64,000 nt of DNA from Casuarina equisetifolia (lineage: Eukaryota; Streptophyta; Magnoliopsida; Fagales; Casuarinaceae): positions 26,371,745-26,435,744 of the forward strand of contig CM052357.1 in assembly GCA_028551475.1 (NCBI GenBank). Reading direction: 5' to 3'. Positions 9,472 through 28,702 of this stretch are shown here, piece after piece; positions within the stretch are counted from its first letter, which is position 1, and each line of letters starts with the position of its first letter. The position numbers and the translations under genes were made by a program. The notes beneath the pieces were generated by a model. It was not told the DNA's origin and did no database searches. It saw only the letters and a program-made list of their open reading frames with translations.

Positions 9472-12400
9472 ATGGATCAAAGGAGACAGCTTCTACCGCT
9501 GCTTACATTCATCAAAATTTTTGTGGCTGCGGCAGAGACATACCAAATGGATGGTAAATTCGATTAATTTGCCATGCTTTTTCCGTGGTTTGTCTCTTTG
9601 GTTACCCTTCACACGTTTGTGAGTTGTTGATAGTTGCCGGCCAGAATAGCAACTCATTGTTCAGAGTTTGAGATGATAGGTTGCTTACTGTTTCGTTGTT
9701 TTTGTTCTTCTTTCTCTTCTGAATCCTGGTCCTTTATCTGTCAGTCGGAAAGAAGAAAGAAATGGCCTAGAGTGATTGTGATTTATCTCCGGTAAAGGGG
9801 TTATCAATAATTTGACTGTACAAATCTGTTATTCACTGTATATTGATTTTTTTATCATGTTATATTCCTTCTCAAGTAAAGTAAAAATAATATTTATATG
9901 ATTAACTTTTATTTCTTCATAAATTCAAAGTTTCAGAATAATTAGTAGTTGAAAAAAACTTACACAGATGAATTTGGATCCTGCTTGTTTTAATTAAAAT
10001 ACATTGGATTAAGTTTTGACCACATTTGGTTTGAGTCATTTGGCAATATGTAAAGTGGAAAAAACTTGGTCATCTTGACATAAATATACAAAGTTTTGTC
10101 AAATGCTTGGTTTGGTTGTTTTGGAGTAATCATCATGTGGGGTTTATTGCTTGTCTCGTTGAATCCTCTTTTGTGGACAACATTCATTTTCGGTTACTAA
10201 GTCATTAATGTTTGGTCAATCACCAGCTACCTCAATATTAAGTTAGTAGGATTTAAGACTTCTTGATCCTAAGTTTAACATTTGAGTGCATGAATTGGTA
10301 CATGTGTATTAATGAAAAAGAAAAAAGAAAAAAAGAGGTCATCAACGTTAGTAAGGTTCAATTTTTTCTTATAAATCAGTCAAAAGGAAAATGTAAATTA
10401 TCATTATTAGAAAGTTTTAGTCCTTTTCTTAAAATCAATTCTATAAAAAGAAATATTCTTTCATATAAGAAGAATGTTAAACTAAAATACTAATACCATT
10501 GAACAATTGTCATTTGCAACACATTCTCTTACTCTTACTTCCGGTAGGTAAATCATGTAGACTTAAGTTACCAATAATGACTACAAGTGATGGAATGTTG
10601 TTCATAAATCTAAACTTTGATATCATGTTACAAATGATATATTTTTCCTATCAAAACCTATCATTAAAACAGAAAAAAGCTTTTACATATAAGGATAATG
10701 TTAGATTAATATGTTAATAATATAAGATAATTTTGTTTCCAGCAATTGACATTTCGTTTTAATTTTTGATGCAGCGACTGCTCTACTGGCTCTCCGGGGT
10801 AGCTGGAAGAACGTACCATCCACTTGGGTTGGCTCTGATCCTTGCAGCGGTTGGATGGGAATTACGTGCAACAATTCACGTGTGACCAACATGTAAGTTC
10901 TTCAACTTTATGATGATTTTGGAAGGTTGCTCATTTGGTCCAATTTTGCTCAATCTGACTGCTCTGGATTTCAGTACATTGGCCGGCATAAACTTGACGG
11001 GTCAGCTGTCAGGAGATATCGGGTCGTTATCTGAGTTACAGACTCTGTAGGTCTTGCTATTGCACTTAGCCTCTTCTATTTTTGCCGGAATCTGTTCCTT
11101 TAGATGCCATATTTCTTTTCAGAACGAAGTGCTTATGTAATTTAAGGCGTAGTGAAGACTTGCACCTTAGAAACTAAGAATGGATTTCTTTTCATTGTTT
11201 TAGCGAATGAAATTCACAAAATTCATCCTGTGTAGTATGGTTTTTTCAGTTACTTTTTTGCAATTCATTCCTGATCACCAACCTTTTCATATAGGGATCT
11301 TTCTTCCAACAAGTTCTTGACAGGACCACTCCCCTCAAAAATTGGGAATTTGAAGAAACTATGGTTCTTGTGAGGAAATATCGGTTTTTCCTTGGAGTTC
11401 ATAACTGGTTCATCTATTTAAAACCCTGGAAGTTAACCTGCTGTATTTCTATATGTTCTGCAGGTGCTTGACTGGTTGCGGATTCACTGGTCCCATTCCA
11501 GACACAATTGGATCTCTGCTGCAACTAAGCTATCTGTAATGTTTTCTTGATTTTGCATCTTTGATTGTTCAACTGCAATGATAAAATGCGCATAAAGTTC
11601 CATTGTTAGGTGCAGTTTTATATCTTTTCCACTGAAACGGAATTCAGAAATAATTCAAAGTTTTGAAATGCAGAGCTCTGGATTCCAATAGATTCAATGG
11701 AAAAATTCCAAATTCTATTGGCAATCTGTCCAACCTCTCTTATTTTGACGTTACAAACAATCATTTAGAGGGACCCATCCCAGTGTCAAACGGGAAAGTA
11801 CCCGGTATGGATATGCTACTTCAAGCAAGGCACTTGTAAGTTGAGTCTAATCGTGATCCCAACTTGATTATTCTTTCTTGTAATAGCAACTTCTGTTCTG
11901 TAAGTAATAACTATCTAGGTTTCCCTCATTATCTAAACAGTCATCTTGGGACGAACCAGCTGTCGGGTACAATTCCACCTCAACTTTTCAGCTCAAACAT
12001 GGTTCTCAGACATGTGTAAGCTTTCAAACTCTTCATTGTCAATAACATGTAATAATAGCTAAATTGGTTGAAAAGGATGTAATCTTTGCTTGTTCAAATA
12101 AATGCTGTGTACTAGAATAAAGAGGAGTCAAGCTTACACTAATGACTAAATGGGCAACGGATAATTGTTGCATATATGGTCTCCCCCGAATGCACTTTAT
12201 ATTGTGGGTATTGACTCTGCAGAACTTTTGTTCTATTATGGAAAAGCAAATCAAACCTCTCCAGTATCTGTTCTACAGATATCAGTCTTTTACCCACTAA
12301 TACTTTTCTTTGACAGGCTTTTGAATAATAATAGTTTATCTGGTAACATCCCTTCTACCCTCAAACTTGTGCAAAGCTTGAAGGTTATGTGAGTATCTCT

Positions 12401-14129
12401 GGGGCACTTTATCATAGTTGAGACTATCAATAGCTGGTAAAATCCGTCAAGTTTGTTCCACTAATTGTCTTGTTTCGGCTGCAGACGCTTGGATGGAAAC
12501 TCATTAAGTGGGTCCGTGCCTACAAATATAAGTAGTCTTACAAATCTTTCCGAGTTGTAAGCAGACATGATAAACATACGAGTTAAAGCTTGAAACTTTG
12601 TAGCCACTAATTTTTTTGAGTAAGAAAGGCTTATGGCTATCTGTTTCCAGGTCCTTGTCCAACAACAACTTGACAGGCGCTAAGCCCAACCTTACTGCCA
12701 TGAACCTGAGCTATCTGTAAGTAGTAATAGTAATATTGACCGAGTATCACACTGCGGTGTCAATGAAATGTTTTTCGCTTTTTGCACTTCAGAGAAGATT
12801 CTCTCAAGGCATAGGTACATATTTGTTTTGACTTCTATGTTCTTTAAATTTCATTCCTTGACTGAAATATATTCTGTAGGGACTTGAGCAACAATAGTTT
12901 TGATGTATCTGATGTTCCTTCTTGGATTTCCTCCTTGATGTCTTTGACAACTTTGTATGTTTCACCCACCCCTCCTTCATAGGCTATGTCTATTTATGTG
13001 CTGAATGTAATTAGAAAGGTCAAGCTGAAGGGAGGTTTAAAGTGCTTAGCTTTGATGAACACATTGATCTTTTATGGTAGAATGATGGAGCGCACACAGC
13101 TTGAAGGGCAGATTCCTGTGGACTTGTTCAGCCTTCCCAGTTTACAGATAGTGTGGGTATCACTCACCGACTTGATTCTATATTATTATTGATGTGACTC
13201 GATTACATTGAAATAGAACAAGCATGTAAAATCTATTTGAATACAAGAAAGTTCATTGATATCTTCAAAGAATGGCAATTATGGTTGAGGTGATTGTTCT
13301 CATATGTGGAACAGGAAACTCAGCAACAACCGGCTCAATGGTACCTTGAATATCAGTTCCTCGTCCATCAACGTATTGCAAGATATTGATTTGCAGAACA
13401 ACTCCATCGAAGGGTTTAATCCAACACCTGGAGGGAACAAGATCACGATATTGTAAGCCATAAACTTTGATTTTCCTAGTCATTTCTTATTTGTTATAGT
13501 GTTGATGAGGTGAGGAAGCTGTTTGTTTACATGAAATATAATTTTCCAAAAAATGTCCTCTTATATACATACCATCTGTAACTTTTTGCAGACTCGAGGG
13601 TAATCCAGTTTGTGAGAACACAGATGAAGTGGGAAAGAAATATTGCAACCTTTCCCTTCCAAATTCCTCAAATTCACCGTCACAAAGCTGTGCGCCAGAA
13701 TCTTGCAGTTCACGTCAGGTTGCCAGCCCCAACTGCTCAGGTGCCTATACATACAATGGCACTCTATACCTTCTATCCAACGTGGTGTTGGGAAACGTAA
13801 CTTACAACAAAACTTTAGCGGAGGAAATCGTGCACATGTTGACATCCTATGAACTTCCAGTGGATTCAGTTTCTGTGAGTAATCCCACCATGGGTTCATC
13901 TGGTTACCTTGAATTGAGCCTGGACATTTTCCCACCAAATGGAAGTTGTTTCAACACAACGGGAAGTAGTATGATTGGATATGTGCTTAACGTCGGGAGA
14001 ATGAACGCACCAAGTGTAATTGGACCCTATTCTTTTACTAATTACGCCCAGAATGCTAGTGGAGGTAAAAAAGAATGGTTACGATGTTTGCTCATCTCAT
14101 TGTCGTGCAAGTTCAATATTTTTTTAACG

Positions 14130-14197
<68 letters not shown>

Positions 14198-16669
14198 CAA
14201 CAGGGCCAAATATTAGGGGCATTATAATTGGAGTAGCAGTGGGTGGTTCTATCCTTCTATTATCACTAGTCCTTCTAGGAGGGTATGCTTTACATCAGAA
14301 GAAACGAGCAGAAAGAGCTATTAAGCAGAATAATCCCTTTGGTAAGAAAGGCATAATCTCAGAATTAGCACCTTGCAATTGAATATGCAGAATAATGTCA
14401 CGTTCCTCAAATGCAGCAAACTGGGGTCTGAATATGGAAAGTGGTGATGTTCCCCAAATAAATGGAGTCCGACGGTTCTCTTTTGAAGAGCTTAAGAAAT
14501 GCACCGAAAATTTTGCAGAAGCGAACATTATTGGATCTGGGGGTTACGGGAAGGTTGATTTATGATTTTTAATAATAACATCCTTATTTATATTCTAGAT
14601 GGAAAAAGTTTTGCTCTTCTACTACTTGATTTCGTTAAAAAAGAATTAGATTTAGACTTCTGTTTACAAAGAACTTTTTCTAGCTGAACAAACTTGCGAC
14701 TTTCCTACAATTTTTACTAGTCTCAATATCCATTCGTGGAAATTTGTACAGGTCTATCGGGGTACTCTCACCACTGGGCAACAGGTTGCCATCAAACGAG
14801 CTCAAACAGATTCTATGCAGGGTGCGCATGAATTCAAAACTGAGATTGAACTTCTATCAAGGGTCCATCACAAGAATCTTCTCATCCTTCTGGGGTTCTG
14901 TTATGAGCAAGCTGAACAAATGTTGATATATGAATATATACCAAATGGTACTATAATGGATAATCTTTCAGGTACTCTCTCGTCTAATTCTTCACGTTCT
15001 CCTCTTAATATAATTTCTGGCAATAGTTGAGTGTCAGAATCAGATAAATTATCTTTCCATCATTTTCAATTATAACAATTATTTAATTACCTAATTATCT
15101 AACTCGCCCGGCAACAAAATAAAGCTTAATCAAAACCCAAATCTATGTCGTCTTTGCACAGTCTTGACACTCTCGAATCTAGAGATTTACAATTCAAAGC
15201 TTATATCTTCTCTATCAATTACAGATGTTTATTCACTATCAATAGGAATGCCCTTGGATGCTTTTCTCAGCACATTTCAACTGGTATTCGAATATCAATA
15301 GATACTTGTCTACCCCATTTCCTGAAAAGATGAAATTGGCTGATCTATATAGTCATAACACTACAGGCCAGAAAACGTATAACTATTAGACTTCCGGTAC
15401 AATTCAGGTGAATGTTTTGGTTGCCTCCAAAAACCTCCTCATTGGCATGTCCTTCCTTCCTTCCTTCTAGTGCCTCCATGTTCAGGTTTTCAAGTGTAAA
15501 TCATAGTCTGTTAACAATCCTACTTGGAGACATTTTACTGAAGCTAACAGAGGAAATACCGATTAACTTTTCTGCAAAAGGTTTAAAGTTTAAGTAGCAA
15601 TTAACTTGCATATCGTCTATGCAGGGAAGTCAGGAATTAGGTTGGATTGGACAAGAAGACTCAAAGTAGCCCTTGGTGCAGCAAGGGGTCTGGTCTATCT
15701 ACATGAACACGCGAATCCCCCCATTATACATCGGGACATCAAATCAAGTAACATCCTACTCGACGAGGATTTAAATGCAAAAGTTGCCGATTTTGGGCTC
15801 TCCAAGCTTAAGAATGATACCAAAACGGACCATGTCACGACCCAAGTCAAAGGAACATTGGTGAGTATAAAAACGTAATACGCATTGCTGATTTATAGGC
15901 ATAGCAATCATGCACGTATATGCATGCTGACACGGGCATACGCCACACACGCACTTCCATTACTGCCAAAACCACGTAATTGCAAAAGCTCGTGCAATTT
16001 ATGAATCTGCAGCCTCAATAGTCAGTTTGCTAGGGGCAGGTAGAACCCGTAGGTGACATGCATCATTATGTAAAAACAAGAAAGACATTTTTCAAACTTC
16101 TAACCAAGTGGATTAAAGGCTTATGTCTTTTGTAAATTTCACAATATTGCATGAAATATTGATGTAATTATTGATTTTCTTCTTTGTGTTTAGGGTTACT
16201 TGGATCCTGAATATATTACATGACCCAACAATTGACAGAAAAAAGTGATGTATATAGCTTTGGAGTGGTAATGTTGGAGCTAATAACTGCAAAACGACCG
16301 ATAGTACGAGGAAAATATATTGTGAGAGAAGTAAAGAATGCAATGGATAACACAAAAGATTTATACAATCTTCATGAAATACTGGACCCAACCATCGGTC
16401 TAGGAACAACGCTGGGAGGTTTTGAAAAGTTCGTGGACCTGGCAATGAGCTGCGTCGAAGAATCAGGAGACAGAAGGCCTACAATGGGAGAGGTAGTCAA
16501 AGAGATTGAGAACATTATGCAGTTTTCTGGGTTGAACCCCAATGCTGATTCCGTTTCCACTTCGGCAACTTATGATGAAGCCGGTGAAGGCCGTTTCCAG
16601 CACCCTTACAACGACGATGGCTTTTATTACAGTGGCACCTTCACTTCTTTCATGGTAGAGCCTAAGTGA
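9472..16669 (+). pseudogene. HPCA1-like LRR receptor kinase, copy 1, frameshifted in the kinase domain
   Basis: Nineteen exons: 9472-9553, 10775-10892, 10975-11046, 11295-11369, 11464-11535, 11674-11835, 11941-12015, 12317-12388, 12485-12556, 12651-12716, 12880-12954, 13081-13152, 13315-13452, 13592-14064, 14204-14341, 14417-14553, 14752-14971, 15625-15860, 16194-16669. The order is signal peptide (MDQRRQLLPLLTF...), LRRs mostly one per about 72-nt exon, a Cys-containing juxtamembrane ectodomain, a transmembrane helix in exon 15 and a kinase with GSGGYGKV, VAIKRA, HRD and DFG. In exon 19, GAATATATTACATG has two extra bases compared with GAATATTACATG in copy 2. The frame therefore reads GYLDPEYIT then stop, at codon 795. 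The remaining exon is still well preserved in the other frame to 16669, so the lesion is recent or is a sequence error. The ectodomain reads NCSGAY where copy 2 has NCKCAY. If real, the product would lack the C-terminal kinase lobe. Confidence 0.85.
14133..14193 (+). repeat. (CT)n tract at the 3' end of intron 14, copy 1
   Basis: About 30 uninterrupted CT dinucleotides lie just before the acceptor of the transmembrane exon, so they form an overlong polypyrimidine tract. Copy 2 has about 14 units at the same place. Confidence 0.95.
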
Positions 16670-17324
16670 TTATCACTCACGATTTAATGCTCAACTTGGT
16701 AATCAAGAAGTTGTTTCCGCATATTTTGACTTGAAACTTGTGATGCTTAATAATTTGACCGATTCGTTACTAATTCACAAAAGCAAGATCTTTTTTTCGA
16801 TAGGTAATAAATTGATTCGGCTCCCTTTACCCGTTTTTGAGCTGATTTTCTAAGCTTGGGAGACGCGGATTTTGTGTTCTGAACAAGCCATTTACCAGAG
16901 GCAAAAAAATTGAAGTTACGATTAGGTTTTGATATTTATTTTGTGTTTTAAAATATTTAGGGAAAGAATTTTTTTAGTTTGTGATATTCACGCGTTAAAA
17001 TTTATTATATAAATATGAATCAATAATATGTTTATCAAAAGATGAAAAATTATTTGTTGCAATATTGAAAACAACTCTCTGAGATGATGTATGCCCCTAA
17101 GCTTTTGTATTTTTTTTTTTATTTTGGATGAATAAACTCACATATTTATAAAAAAAAATATTAAAAACAATGCATAATGGAAAAAAAAGGACATTTAAAG
17201 TGAACTTGTTAAATCTGTGTGTGAGATTGACGGATTGAGGAACAACAATGTATTTTATTCATACAAACAGTTTATAAAATTCGCATATGGATAAGAGTCG
17301 AAAGAACAAGCTCAGAAATTATAA
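16670..17324. other. 3' flank of HPCA1-like copy 1
   Basis: Shares several blocks with the flank of copy 2 (TGATTTAATGCTCAACTTGG-like, GACGCGGATTTTGTG, AAGCCATTTACCAGAGGCAA, TTGTTGCAATATTGAAA) up to about 17080. It probably includes the 3' UTR. Beyond that the sequence is AT-rich with no feature seen. Confidence 0.55.
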
Positions 17325-18060
17325 CCTATACACTGGTTTAGAGGTTTACTATTGCAATTTCTTGGCATTGCATAAATATTAATGTGACCTGATTTTCTTC
17401 ATTGTTTTAGGGTTACATGAGAAAAATGTGATCCTTCAATAGCATTTAAATATAAAAAATGTTTCATTCAACTTATGACTTAGATTTTGAATTGAATTTT
17501 AAACTTTTTAATATAATATCAAAGCATCTATTGATTCATTAAAATTCCTATTCAACTATGACTCTTTAAGGTATGTTTAATAAGTGTTGATGACACCAAC
17601 TTTCATCAAATAAAATAAAAAAGTACGATATTTGGAAAATATTTAAATATAAAAAAGTCTTCTCTTAACTCATGAGTTGATTTTGAAATTGTATATTAGA
17701 CTTTTTAATAGTTTTCATGAATATTTTATGATCCAACAATTGACTAAAAATAACAATATTTATAGTTTTAAAGTGATAATATTAGAGTTAATAATAGCCA
17801 AAAGGCCAATAAAACAAAGAAAGTATATTGTGAACAAGCCAAGGATGCAATGGATAAGACATAAGATTTATACAACCTTCAAAGAATACTGGACCCAGCC
17901 ATAGGTTTGGGAACAACTTTGAAAGGTTTTGAAAGTTTGGAGACCTGGCAATAAAAAGTGTTGAAGATTTAGGAACCAAGAGGCCTCCATTAGGTGAGAT
18001 GGTAAAAGAAATTGAGAACATCATGCAGCTTTCTGGGTTGAATCCCAATGCTGAGACCAT
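17325..18060 (+). pseudogene. Third, decayed HPCA1-like fragment (end of intron 18 and exon 19)
   Basis: Positions 17325-17416 match the end of intron 18 and the start of exon 19 (TTTTAGGGTTAC). Similarity resumes at about 17719 and runs through recognisable kinase C-lobe code: a TQQLTEK-like start, ELIIAKRPI, DPAIGLGTT, and IENIMQLSGLNPNAE near the end. The about 300 bp between (17417-17718) look inserted and contain an internal direct repeat (ATTTAAATATAAAAAA at about 17444 and 17642). Multiple stops and frameshifts make it non-functional. It shows that the locus once held at least three units. Confidence 0.85.
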
Positions 18061-18649
18061 TCTTGGGTTGGTATGTAAAACAAACCTTTATATGTGATAC
18101 ATGCAAAAATTGTTTGAAATGGTTGTTGATTCACCGATGTTTTCAATGTCTAACATATCCGTGTCTTTCTAGTTGCTGGGATATCTATGGTTCCACTGGA
18201 ATAAAAAAAAGTGAAACATTGGAATTGGAGCTCATGATCAAAAACCTCTTCTGCTTGGGTTGCTAGAGTGTGACTTGAAAAGTCAATCATCAATCATTCC
18301 ATTTTTCATTTCATGCTGTCTTTGTATATTGTCTCTATGCATTTTTGTACTTATAGGTCAAAAAGACAATTTGGATTACTAAAATAAGAAAGGTCATGGA
18401 TGCTTCTTAATTGCATGCAAAATACATACTGCGTACGTCAGAGGGAGCAGATATTACGCGTGCCCTGACATCAGAAATTTGACATCTTTTTCTAAGAAAA
18501 TAACAAAGATTAACGTTGTACAATGGACAGGGTTTCTGGAGATAAAGGAGACAATTTAAACAAGCAGCTTGATCTTGTACCAAATCTCTTCTATGTTGGC
18601 GGCTTAGAGTTTGGCGGCAGAGGTTGTACGACTCAGTCTATTCCCTTAC
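18061..18649. other. Spacer between the decayed fragment and the copy-2 block
   Basis: No gene seen. Positions 18194-18290 resemble 1958-2070 downstream of the pollen receptor kinase gene. Confidence 0.45.
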
Positions 18650-19202
18650 TATATTGGAAAACGTTCAACTTCCTCTAATGGCTAAGATGTGAAATCAATA
18701 GTTTAAGTTTTCATTGCTTTCTTTGATCTTTATCCTTCGTAAGCTTTCTCCGTTCAGACTAAGGGATGTCGATAAGGGGCTCGAACATGAAAATACTGAG
18801 AATTTAGAGGTCGTAATCAAGGGTAAGAGTTGACACGTAACCTGCAGAACTTCGTGGAGTTACGACAAGTTCAGGTCAGATGAACGCTTACATCTACAAG
18901 TCATTGACATATGTCCCACAAAATTGGAAATAAACAACCACATGCCTTTGGCTGGACGTTTCCGCGATAAGTTCAATGAAAAAGTGGGCGGCTTTAATTT
19001 GACGGAAGCATATTCTGATATTATGGCTCTCAAAGAATCTCCTACCTTCGCTTTCACACACTAAAAAATCAGACAGGGCAACCGTTGACGCGTTCATCTC
19101 ATTTGACTCCTTCCACTTCCTTATGGCGTTCGATTTTTAACTACGAGTTCTTGAAATTCCAACTATGGAATTGATCAAGTATACCTTCTTCCCTTCTGTT
19201 CA

Positions 19203-19210
19203 TATATAAG
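19203..19210 (+). promoter_or_regulatory. Likely TATA box of HPCA1-like copy 2
   Basis: TATATAAG, a good plant TATA match, lies about 145 bp before the ATG at 19351, in a region conserved with copy 1. Confidence 0.55.
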
Positions 19211-19350
19211 AGGAGCCAATACGAACAAGAGTTTCTGAATGATTTATGTTGTTGAACAAAGCCTTGCATGCGTGGGTTCCCTGGATGATACCAGACAGTT
19301 ACCATCTGAAACTGCTGCAAGATTACCCATAACTAGTTGCTTTGAGAGAA

Positions 19351-26651
<7,301 letters not shown>

Positions 26652-28100
26652 TTATCATCACGATTTAATGCTCAACTTGGTTATCAAGAAGTTGTCTCAG
26701 CATATTTTGACTTCAAAATTTTGATGCTTCATAGTTTGATCCATTCGCCATTAGGTAACAAAAGTTCTCGAAGTGAGGAGTATAAAGATTCAGAGAAATG
26801 GTAGAAGGATAAATGTTTGAATTTTTTTTTATTATTTGTATATTAAATACCTTATTTGGAGACAAAAGAAAGTATGTACAAATCTGAATTTGAATTAACA
26901 TGAGCATAAAATTCAACTGTTTAATCGTGGCAATCAACTGGTTTGTAATTCATACCTGCTCACCCGTTTTCGAGCTGATTTTGCAAGCTTGGGCGACGCG
27001 GATTTTGTGAATTCAGACAAGCCATTTACCAGAGGCAAAAATTTTCGGAAATGATTTTTAGTTTGTAATGTTCACGCATTAAGATTTATTCAGATAAGTA
27101 TGATCGAAAAATATGTTTCACAATAGATGAAAAACTGTTTTGTTGCAATATTGAAACCATTACCGAGGCAATCAGAAGACTGTTGCATTGACACCTTCTC
27201 ACCAGTAATGAAAATTATAACAAAGTTTATATTAATTCACTATAATTTCATTTAACTTTAAACTCTTAAGCCATATGCAATATGCAAGAGTATATCGAAG
27301 ATTGATTCCAACAAATCTAATTAGAACAACTGCAAATACTAATTGTTACATGCTTGATCAATCAAGCACATAATTAGCTTCATAACAAAGAAATCACTCT
27401 CAAAATCAAGGGTTAGAGCATATTTATGAAAATGGAACTAGAAAATAACTTAGTGTTTCATCTGAGAAAACACATGATCTCTCTTTTAATTAAAAAGACA
27501 ATAGAACTCTTGTTTCTTTTAAAGGGGCAAGAAGACCTTTGTTCTAGAAAAACAAATCTCCATAAAGACCAATATTTTCCAAAAGTTCCATTCCTATTAT
27601 ATTTTGTCCTACAATTAGAACTAAAAGAAATTAGGCTCCACTAAGCTTAGTTGGGTTGGATGCCTAACAATGTCTGTCTCTCTAGTTTTGGCATTTTTAC
27701 ATTTTTGACAATAGAACCCTAATGTTGCTTATAGGAGAAAAAGTTCCAAGGTAAAAAGATTTATTGTTATCTATTTGAACAAAAAGAAAGGAGTTTCATA
27801 TAGCTTTCATGAACTAGGCTTCCTCTAAGGCTTATAAAAGTAAATAAGTAATTATAGCCTATAGATGGTTGTTAAATTAACAATTTATATATATATATAT
27901 ATTCAAACTTATATATTTGAATGTCGAATTTAAGTTTAAAAGATTTTAAACCATTCTAATTTAACATTGGACCAACTAAACGATCAATTTAAACTAACCA
28001 TATCACAGAAACTTGGTTGGTTTAGGATAAGTTTTCTGGATATGTTTTATTTTTTTGTTAATGATATTCTAAACTTTGAAATTTAAAATATCATTTTATC
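26652..28100. other. 3' flank of copy 2 and gene-free spacer
   Basis: Conserved 3' flank to about 27160, then AT-rich sequence with an (AT)n run at 27885-27902. No gene or element was recognised. Confidence 0.5.
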
Positions 28101-28702
28101 ATTGGTTTTAGCCGTTGTGTTTTCTATTCGCAGGAGAACGCTTGAGGGTAAACCTCGTGATGGGTCGGGTTCAACCCGCCCAAACACAAAACATCCCGCT
28201 TGTAGTAATGGCGATGGAGCGGGAATGAGCGCCATTCTCTCTTGATTGTCTGTCGTTTCCCTTCCCACCGACTACATAGGTTTCCGCCAAGTCTCACTCT
28301 TCTGAGGAGTTTACAGAAGATATTTCCCTTTTTCATTTCTAGGGTTGTTCCTTATTTCTGCTTTTTGATGCGAATCGATTCGCATCACTTTTCTTTTCTC
28401 GCAATTGTTTGAAGCTCAACAAGGTCACAGCTTTATCACTGGTATGTTTAACTGTCAAGAAAAAGGCGAACTTTCTCGATTTTACTTCCAGCATGTTGTT
28501 GAATTTTCCATTTTTTGGTTCTCTTCGGAGGGAAATGTGGTGTTGTTCATTTGAATGTTCCAATTACTTCGCAAACAGTTATTTTAAGCTTACTCATTTA
28601 GCTATAGCAAGTCTATGTATGTATTTAGAACTGTCCTGCAGTTTAATGACTATTGATGGGTGAATGCTAGGGAATATCTTTGTCGGGCTTGTCACAATTT
28701 TC
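28101..28702 (+). promoter_or_regulatory. Promoter and probable 5' leader of RNASEH2B
   Basis: GC content rises sharply here relative to the spacer. The stretch near 28158-28178 is an imperfect inverted repeat (GGGTCGGGTT / AACCCGCCC). A C/T-rich stretch (28236-28350) probably contains the transcription start. A leader intron cannot be excluded. Confidence 0.45.
28219..28226 (-). promoter_or_regulatory. Candidate E2F-binding site
   Basis: GCGGGAAT, read ATTCCCGC on the minus strand, fits the plant E2F consensus WTTSSCSS and lies about 480 bp upstream of the RNASEH2B ATG. A replication-linked repair gene is a plausible E2F target, but one octamer is weak evidence. Confidence 0.35.

Larger units (their letters stand above)
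8160..17080 (+). repeat. Tandem segmental duplication, unit 1 (HPCA1-like copy 1 block)
   Basis: This block aligns by eye with 18650-27160. Similarity begins upstream of the promoters (ATGGCTAAGAT..., AATACTGAGAATTTAGAG), covers all 19 exons and their introns, and continues about 400 bp past the stop codon (GACGCGGATTTTGTG, AAGCCATTTACCAGAGGCAA). Introns have diverged by small indels and by insertions such as 8605-9200. Confidence 0.85.

Noticed and set aside
9472..16669. Rescue of HPCA1-like copy 1 by a shifted splice site at exon 19
   Set aside because: The acceptor TTTAG before GGTTAC and the preceding donor are identical in position to copy 2, and no nearby AG or GT shifts the frame by two while keeping GYLDPEY.
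27426..27644. 72-codon frame downstream of HPCA1-like copy 2
   Set aside because: AT-rich, no homology recognised, no splice or promoter context.
28664..28702. Upstream in-frame ATG for RNASEH2B
   Set aside because: It adds a 13-residue hydrophobic stretch with no counterpart in the family. The ATG at 28703 gives the expected N-terminus in a good context (G at +4).
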